DNA of 64,000 nt from Conus ventricosus (taxonomy: Eukaryota; Mollusca; Gastropoda; Neogastropoda; Conidae), in the NCBI GenBank assembly GCA_018398815.1, contig CM031615.1:57094224-57158223 (forward strand), in the 5' to 3' direction. The position numbers were made by a program, and so were the translations under genes. Below are positions 58,050 through 64,000 of this stretch, in pieces; within the stretch, counting starts at the first letter, position 1, and every line of letters starts with the position of its first letter. The notes below the pieces were generated by a model. That model saw nothing but the letters and a program-made list of their open reading frames with translations, searched no databases and was not told the origin of the DNA.

Positions 58050-59270
58050 AACCTGCCCCTCGCCAGAGTCGACCAACTGGCAAGATCCCACGTTTTCATG
58101 GCGAACGCCGTCTTTTTTTTTTTTTTTTAACTTCTTACTCCGATACTGATGGCTTCATAGACAGCAAGACAGTGATATGTACCCATGGTATTCACATTAC
58201 AACGGCGACATCGAGATCAATAAAGAAAAAGGCTGTGGGGAAAAATTGGAAAATGAACGCCCCCTCCCCTCTCCCGAGAAAAAAAAATGTAAAAAAAAGT
58301 AAAAGAGGGGGAACAAGATGTGGAAGAAAAGGAGGGGGAGGACCCACATAAAAAATATGCAAAAAATTGTCAAAACTTTCCAGCCGTCTTCCTCACAAAG
58401 ATATTGGTTGCTAAAGACCGTAAATGTACGATTAATGTTATTACTAATTTCAATGTCACGAAATCAACATTTTGATGCTGAACAATTGAGTGGTCAGCTC
58501 TGCTGTTCTATAACTCAAGCAATGTCAGTGGCTAAGAATTGTGCAGGACAACCTTTACTTGGATCTCCTAAGAGATGCAATCTCCCACTGATTGACCAAA
58601 CAATATGATGCTGAACAATTTAGTAGTGGGGGAAAACAAGTGCAGGCTAACAATTCTTCCGTCATTATAATAATTATTGACTTTGCAAAGATTTGAAATT
58701 TTAGAGAAAAAAATGAAGATGAAGAAAATGGGGAAATATATTATAAATATGAAAAACCCTTCACTAGCTGCCTGAGGGAACCATCGTGATCCCTTCTGAA
58801 GGCAGATCTATTTGTATTGCCTGCTCCTAAGCCTTTCGTCCGCTGGATCGGACTCGTCAGGGAGACACGGCTGATTGTGTCTGCGCTCCTGGTGTCAAAT
58901 AGAGACACACCACAGTTCATAATTCTGTGGTGTTCTCGCCACCAAGGGTTCAAAAAAGAATCCAACAGCACCCTCAAAGCAGCCAGTGAAGGATATTTGA
59001 AGGATAATTTGAAGAACATTTTCTTTCAAATTATGGTCACTTAATTACACTCACTGCTGAATACAGTGATTAAACAGATGTTGCACGCTGTGATATGCAA
59101 TCATTGTTCACGAATAGTAAGTGATATTCTACCGAAACTAGACGTGTTAATTTTACTTCTACCAAGCGGGGGATACAACTGAATCCATCAATCAATGTGG
59201 AACTTAAGACTGGCCGCATATAGATCATCTTGCCAAATATCGTTATGAAGTCTTTATATGTTAATCACTG
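58050..59270. other. Unassigned sequence (putative intron)
   Basis: No coding signal. It lies between the two PH-like exons. A segment at 58,745-59,040 with a 98%-open plus frame shows no domain. Confidence 0.45.
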
Positions 59271-59273
59271 ACA

Positions 59274-59513
59274 GTGGATAATACCGCTGAAGCCACATTG
59301 CTGCAAATAAAACAAAATTTAATAGTAACAACGTCGACAGCATCAGCAACCCTCTTATTAAATAGCCTGAACACTGCAGGACATCTTACGATTTTACACA
59401 AATCTTTTCGTGACAAAAATCTTTGGAATTCCTTACCCGGCACTATTGTTATTGAAGGAGTGACCGCAGTGTCTTTCAAGCTTCTAACAAGTTTCGTTTG
59501 TCAGCATGTGTGA
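59274..59513 (+). mobile_element. Possible LINE C-terminal fragment
   Basis: An open plus-strand stretch contains 'SFRDKNLWNSLPGTIVIEGV' and 'AVSFKLLTSF', resembling the LINE tail 'LWN.LP..I....S...FK..L'. The rest of the RT is not recognisable upstream. Inserted in the putative intron. Confidence 0.45.
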
Positions 59514-59688
59514 AGGGTGCATGTGTATACCAGGATGTGTGTTTATAGTAGGCCTCCCCCCCCCCCCCCCGGCCTTTCCCTCTCTCTCTTCCCATATCCC
59601 TGTTAGTTGTGCTCATCTTCTGTGTACCTGTTTGTTTTGTGTCAGTATCTGTGTGTGTGTATGTGAACACTCTTCACTTTTTTCTTTT

Positions 59689-59782
59689 GTTGCTATCTTT
59701 TTCTTTCTGTCCGTCAATTTGTTGCAATCTTTTTTCTTCCTGTCCGTCACTTTGTTGCTGTCTTCTTTCTGTCCGTCACTAA
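59689..59782. repeat. ~33-bp imperfect tandem triplication
   Basis: 'ttctgtccgtcactttgttg' and flanks occur three times. A 15-C tract lies upstream at 59,556-59,570. Confidence 0.8.
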
Positions 59783-59791
59783 CTCATTCTG

Positions 59792-59818
59792 CCGATGAAG
59801 ACACTTAAGTGTCGAAAC
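59792..59818 (+). other. Hammerhead-ribozyme-like core
   Basis: 'ccgatga', then a self-complementary stem 'gacac-ttaa-gtgtc', then 'gaaac'. The arrangement matches the hammerhead core CUGAUGA / stem II / GAAA, found in Penelope-like and other retroelements, but the conserved U of CUGAUGA is C, and a convincing stem I or III is not visible. Probably a relic of a retroelement end. Confidence 0.35.
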
Positions 59819-59829
59819 GTCCCAACTTC

Positions 59830-60440
59830 ATTTCCACCAGTTGACAATTTACCTTTTCTGCTGTTTCACCTATTGTAGCAAAACTCTGCTGGAACTAGAC
59901 ATTTTGGACAGATTTTAATGCTGAAGGTTAGTCAAAACGCAAGTTTTGCTACAGAATCCAAGGTTGCAAAAATAAACAAATAAACACATAAACAGCGATA
60001 TTTGACAAAGCTGGCTACAGCCTGGCTTGGAAATGGCGTGACTGCAGGCGGAAATTGAAACAAAGCGAAAATGGAATTAGTGAGCCGTTGAACGAAAGAA
60101 CAAAGAAAAAAAAACAAAACAGACAACGCAGGCCAAATAGGTCGAAACACGTTGTCTGTTTTGCGATTTATATGTTCCTTCGTTTGGTGGCTCAGTAACT
60201 CTTTAGTTTTGTTTGATGACACAGTAACTCTTTTATTTTGTTTGATGACACACTAACTCCTATTTTGTTTGATGACACACTAACTCTTAATTTTTGGTTT
60301 TAGGCTACTGGCTATCAAAGCCTACACACCAACATCCATTTATCTGCCTGAACCGCCTGAAGCTGACAACCAATACGGTTGTCATGTCTTATTGCTGTTG
60401 CTGCTATACTCCTCGTTCTCCGGCACTGACGTTTAACGTG
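59830..60440. other. Unassigned intronic sequence with a ~29-bp tandem repeat
   Basis: Contains four units of 'gtttgatgacacactaactc' plus T-rich ends at 60,182-60,298 (periods 29, 29, 27). No coding signal elsewhere. Confidence 0.6.
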
Positions 60441-60448
60441 CTGCTCAC

Positions 60449-60545
60449 CTTGGTGCCTCGCAGGCGGCCTGCAGGGTGAAGAGGCCGATGATCTGCTGGA
60501 AGCGACTGATGTGCACCAGCACGAACACGTTCTTCAGGCCGCTGG
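60449..60545 (-). CDS. Candidate exon: late beta strands of a PH domain (RhoGEF-like), partial gene
   Basis: A 97-bp minus-strand exon bounded by an acceptor ('ggaatgttgcag' before 60,545) and a strong donor ('ccaag/gtgagc' at 60,448). It encodes 'SGLKNVFVLVHISRFQQIIG' then 'LFTLQAACEAP'. 'F.L......Q...TLQA..E...W' is the beta6-beta7 to C-helix region of PH domains that follow DH domains in Rho guanine-nucleotide exchange factors; the Trp is on the next exon at 57,331-57,486. High GC at third positions and flanking splice sites support a real gene. Upstream exons (DH domain) are expected on the minus strand beyond 60,545; I could not identify them before the window end. Confidence 0.6.
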
Positions 60546-60657
60546 CTGCAACATTCCGGACACACACAGCAAGGCACGTGAACGTCGGGCAGGACGGGGT
60601 CAGCTTACACTGACGGAACGATTGGTCATTAAGCAACTGAAGCAAGAAAGATGGGGC

Positions 60658-60659
<2 letters not shown>

Positions 60660-60707
<48 letters not shown>

Positions 60708-60774
60708 CGAGTGTGTGTGCGAACGAGAGTGTGAATGTGTGTGTGTGTGTGTGTGAGTGAATAAGAGAGAAAGA

Positions 60775-60813
<39 letters not shown>
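60660..60813. repeat. (TG)n microsatellite cluster
   Basis: TG runs at 60,661-60,704, 60,737-60,753 and 60,777-60,813, separated by GA-rich spacers. Confidence 0.95.
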
Positions 60814-60814
<1 letters not shown>

Positions 60815-60815
<1 letters not shown>

Positions 60816-61716
60816 AAAAAGAATGAACAGAAAGTGGCACTTTAAAGTTAAAATGACAGGAATGAGAAGTTTCTAGCGACCGTGTTATCGGTTGGTAAAG
60901 TAGTAAGTAGTACGAACTCTAATGCTTTACTGAGGGCTAGCTGAATAAGCCGATAGCTTTCGCCCCACATCTTTCCCTAAAATGAACACTTGGATGAAGT
61001 CCCTCACTGTTCTGCCGCCGCCTTCAGCCCCCTCCCTTCCCTCCCTGACCGCTCATCAAAAAGAAAGACGATCATGAAAATGCACTGTAATCATAACAAA
61101 AACAAGCACAAACGGACATAAGTTATCAAGAAACACGTTTACATGAATATCCACACATACATCAGAATGTGCACCTTGTAAAGGAAATAATGAGAGCTTA
61201 AACAGCAAAGCAATAATAGTAATGAAAAAAGTGTTGTCCAGAACTCCTGATTAAAACGAAAAGCTCCCCATTAATTAAATATTTGTGATAGGATTCTTAA
61301 AGAAGATAGGCTTGCTATAAGTTTTCAAGTAATTAGGGATCTCATTCTGGAGTTCACCACTGATGCTCACATCTGGGAATCTGGTTCCCCTTCAGACTAG
61401 TTGTTGAGCACACAGCAAAGTGATCAAGGTCGTACAGGAATACAGAAATTTCAACATTTGTTGGGATGGATGTCTAATAGGCCTATATCATGGTAAAAAA
61501 AAAAGTGTGTCTCGGTGACTTTTTCCTGGTTGGGTTTTGATTAATTGAAGTAAACAAATCTTTTCCAAATAACGTTTATGTAAGCCAACATTAAAATCTC
61601 TTAGTAAAATTACTTGTGTTGAATACTTGTACACATGATCAGTCATGAGCTGCCAAACAATTCTACACGTTCCTCTGCGTTTCTGTTTAAAAGAAAAACC
61701 TTAATAAGACTGTTGT
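60815..61716. other. Unassigned sequence
   Basis: No features recognised. Confidence 0.5.
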
Positions 61717-61720
61717 CCCT

Positions 61721-61926
61721 TTCAAATGAATATCTTTACAAACCATTCAGTGTTGTACCTATCAAATGAATATCTTTACAAACTATTCAGTGTTGTACCT
61801 ATCAAATGAATATCTTTACAAACCATTCAGTGTTGTACCTATCAAATGAATATCTTTACAAAGCATTCAGTGTTGTACCTATCAAATGAATATCTTTACA
61901 AACCATTCAGTGTTGTACCTATCAAA
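61721..61926. repeat. 40-bp tandem repeat, five units
   Basis: The unit 'atcaaatgaatatctttaca' plus 'aaccattcagtgttgtacct' repeats five times almost without change, then breaks off after 'atcaaac'. Confidence 0.98.
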
Positions 61927-61929
61927 CAG

Positions 61930-63310
61930 TTCAGTTTACAATCAACCGAGCTGGGCACATATGTAGCTCAACTTGTTTCCAGAGTCTCCATAGCATCTCT
62001 TCTGATCAGACTGTTTCCTGAAATCGATGCTAAATTATCCGATACTACGTCAGACAATCGTATAACAATGAAACAAAACAATGAAAACGATCATTTGAAT
62101 CTGATTAAAAAAAAAAATGCTGGGTATTATCCTACATTTTGTTCAACATGTGATACGCGTTATCCCACTTTTAATCAAAATTCAGTTAACCAGTTATTAC
62201 GTTTATAATTTACAATTCTGAACGAGTGTTAACGACGAAAAAATGAAATTATGCTTGTAATAACACACACACACGCACGCACGCACGCACGCACACACGC
62301 ACACACACACGCACACACACACACATTGAATGGAAAGAAAAACATACGTTGCCACTTTAAGCAACTGTTACACTGCATTCAATGCCGTTCTTTTCATGTC
62401 AAGTAAAAAGAATGTACTGGCACTAGTATTTGGTTCCCAGTAGCTATGGTAAAAAAAGGGTGATCTGTTAGCAATTCACATCGACCCTTACACTTCTTCT
62501 CCGGAACAGGCGCATTAAGAGTTCCCACATGTCAAGGGCCACAACTCTGCCGCAATCTCAAAACGTTTGTATGCCCCCAAAGCTGACAGTAGCACTGTAT
62601 CCTTACAGAAGTTCCAAACAGAGCATTCGGCGTTCATTTTCGGCACTTTTGTTGATTAATGACAAAGAATTGCATAGTAATTAATGCACTGAGTACGGAA
62701 TCCACCGCAAAGAAACGATTAAAAACAACAACAACCCCCCCCCCCCCCCAAAAAAAAAAAAAAAAAACAACAACAAAAAAAAACAAAAACAACAAAAAAC
62801 AACCGATTTCTGTAAAACAACAGTACTGCGCCGTCCCCATCCTGATGAATGAATGCACACCATACTATCGTCCGCTTCACGCGCGTTCAACGAGAACCGG
62901 TCAGTGCCTCTGTCCGCACTGTCTCTGGGTCACGACACAGAGAACCCGCTAGCTAGCATCTTCCGGAGCGTGGGACATTTTTCTGAAGGCGCGAGCTGGC
63001 TGGAACTGGCTCTGCGGGAAAGGGTGACTTGGCCACACACGGATCGTGTCGCCCACGTGAAACACTATCCTTAGCCTACCTCAGTCTTGGGACAGAAGGC
63101 ATGGTGTGCCAGAGTTAGGTTGGTCCTGCGCTGTCCCGGACAATTGCAAACGGTTAAACCTCTTACAAGTCTCTGTGTACCAGATTCCTGGTTATCACGT
63201 CCGTTTCAGATACCGGAATGACTGAAAGCGTAATCCCAGCCCTTGGAGTAATTCTTCCTTCTGTGGTTGCTCTATCACATAAAATGTTGCAGGAGAGTTT
63301 TACTGACAAT
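61930..63310. other. Unassigned sequence with microsatellites
   Basis: (CA/CG)n at 62,264-62,325; 15 C then A-rich at 62,735-62,800. A minus-strand acceptor-like 'ctttcccgcag' near 63,011 is followed by open sequence, but no PH- or DH-like peptide is recognisable, so an exon is only a possibility. Confidence 0.45.
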
Positions 63311-63311
63311 C

Positions 63312-63316
<5 letters not shown>

Positions 63317-63369
<53 letters not shown>
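63317..63369. repeat. (GA)n microsatellite
   Basis: Uninterrupted GA run of about 53 bp. Confidence 0.98.
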
Positions 63370-63374
<5 letters not shown>

Positions 63375-63710
63375 TATTCAAACAGGTCTATGCCCCTTAT
63401 GAAGGGGCATGGGTATAGTGCATTTGAAACAAATATACGCGACGTGTAACAAGGTATATCAAATTAAAACAAAATCATTTGCACCCTTTCAAAGGCAGCC
63501 ATTTCTCGTTATTTCAACAACTGGAATTGATTCTGCAAGGCTTTCACGTCGACTGATCAACGCTGGTGCTTCAGGAATGAGAAACAAGACAAGACACCTT
63601 CGTTTGGATCATGAAAAATGGCATGTTTCCTTTACATTTGCCTGGTACATGGGACAAAAAGAAGTCTAGTAAGACTGATGCGGGAAAGAGGCCATCGGAA
63701 ATGAAGGGAA
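63370..63710. other. Unassigned sequence
   Basis: No domain recognised. 'cctggtacatgggacaaaaagaagtct' at about 63,640 recurs in diverged form at about 63,890 on the other side of the G tract. Confidence 0.4.
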
Positions 63711-63758
<48 letters not shown>

Positions 63759-63830
63759 GGGGAGGAGGAGGGGGGGAGTGGGGATGGGAGGAGCAGGGGA
63801 GGCGAGGATGTGAGGAGTGGGGAGGGGGGG
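63711..63830. repeat. Poly(G), 47 G, with G-rich continuation
   Basis: 47 consecutive G at 63,711-63,757 followed by G/A-rich sequence and a further G run near 63,823-63,836. The longest homopolymer in the window. Confidence 0.95.
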
Positions 63831-63944
63831 GGGGGGCTAAAAAGGAATGTTGGGGGTTCTGGAAAAGGTACATTCTCCTTAAATTTGCCTGGAACATGGG
63901 CAAAAAGAAGTCTGGTCAGATGAATGTTGGAAAGAGGCAGTCGT

Positions 63945-64000
63945 AGACTCAAGACTCAAAAACTTTATTACTCAAGGATAGAGATTTTAGGCAGTGCCTA
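63945..64000 (-). mobile_element. Probable retroelement 3' end, cut by window edge
   Basis: 'gactcaagactcaaaaactt' followed by 'tattactcaaggatagagat'. On the minus strand this reads as a 3' end with an 'aataaagt' signal followed by a short (TTGAGTC) tail, a common LINE terminus. The coding part would lie beyond the window. Confidence 0.35.

Overview
This is eukaryotic, almost certainly animal, DNA. There are no prokaryotic gene clusters. Coding traces are scattered and mostly frame-broken. The window is full of non-LTR retrotransposon (LINE) debris, (AC)n/(GA)n microsatellites, minisatellites and long poly(G)/poly(C) tracts. Tx1/L1-like and CR1/Jockey-like LINEs, a Tc1-like DD34E transposon and PIF/Harbinger-like remnants together suggest a marine invertebrate, most plausibly a mollusc such as a gastropod. 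That assignment is inference; no species marker is visible.

Layout. Positions 1-12,990 (copy A) hold a minus-strand Tx1/L1-like LINE, a plus-strand CR1/Jockey-like LINE, a 31-bp minisatellite, a 2.4-kb segment with degenerate ~55-bp repeats, CA-rich tracts, an interspersed repeat and the start of a 51-bp minisatellite. A 1,000-N gap occupies 13,001-14,000. From 14,001 to 33,500 come a CR1-like LINE, GA/CA microsatellites, AT-rich unassigned DNA, another CR1/Jockey-like LINE (about 22,990-25,300), a homopolymer-block stretch that looks like bad consensus (29,640-31,230), and a LINE 3' end (31,240-31,760). A third Tx1/L1-like LINE (33,500-38,090) carries a nested Tc1-like transposon (34,995-36,598) with recognisable inverted repeats and a TA duplication.

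At 39,110-48,320 (copy B) the copy A landmarks recur in the same order and orientation, with private insertions, deletions and array changes in each copy. Because copy A ends at a gap inside a tandem array, an unmerged second haplotype is as likely as a true segmental duplication. The 51-bp minisatellite runs on to 49,860.

From 49,860 to the end, LINE density drops. There is a 294-bp foldback element (52,110-52,403), a 436-bp MITE-like element encoding a Harbinger-like N-terminal peptide (53,616-54,051), and a third copy of the interspersed repeat (54,240). Two minus-strand exon-like segments (60,449-60,545 and 57,331-57,486) look like the C-terminal end of a PH domain, as in Rho guanine-nucleotide exchange factors. 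These exons are the best candidate for a host protein-coding gene. A hammerhead-like motif lies at 59,792. No tRNA, rRNA, CRISPR array or intact transposase or reverse transcriptase was found.
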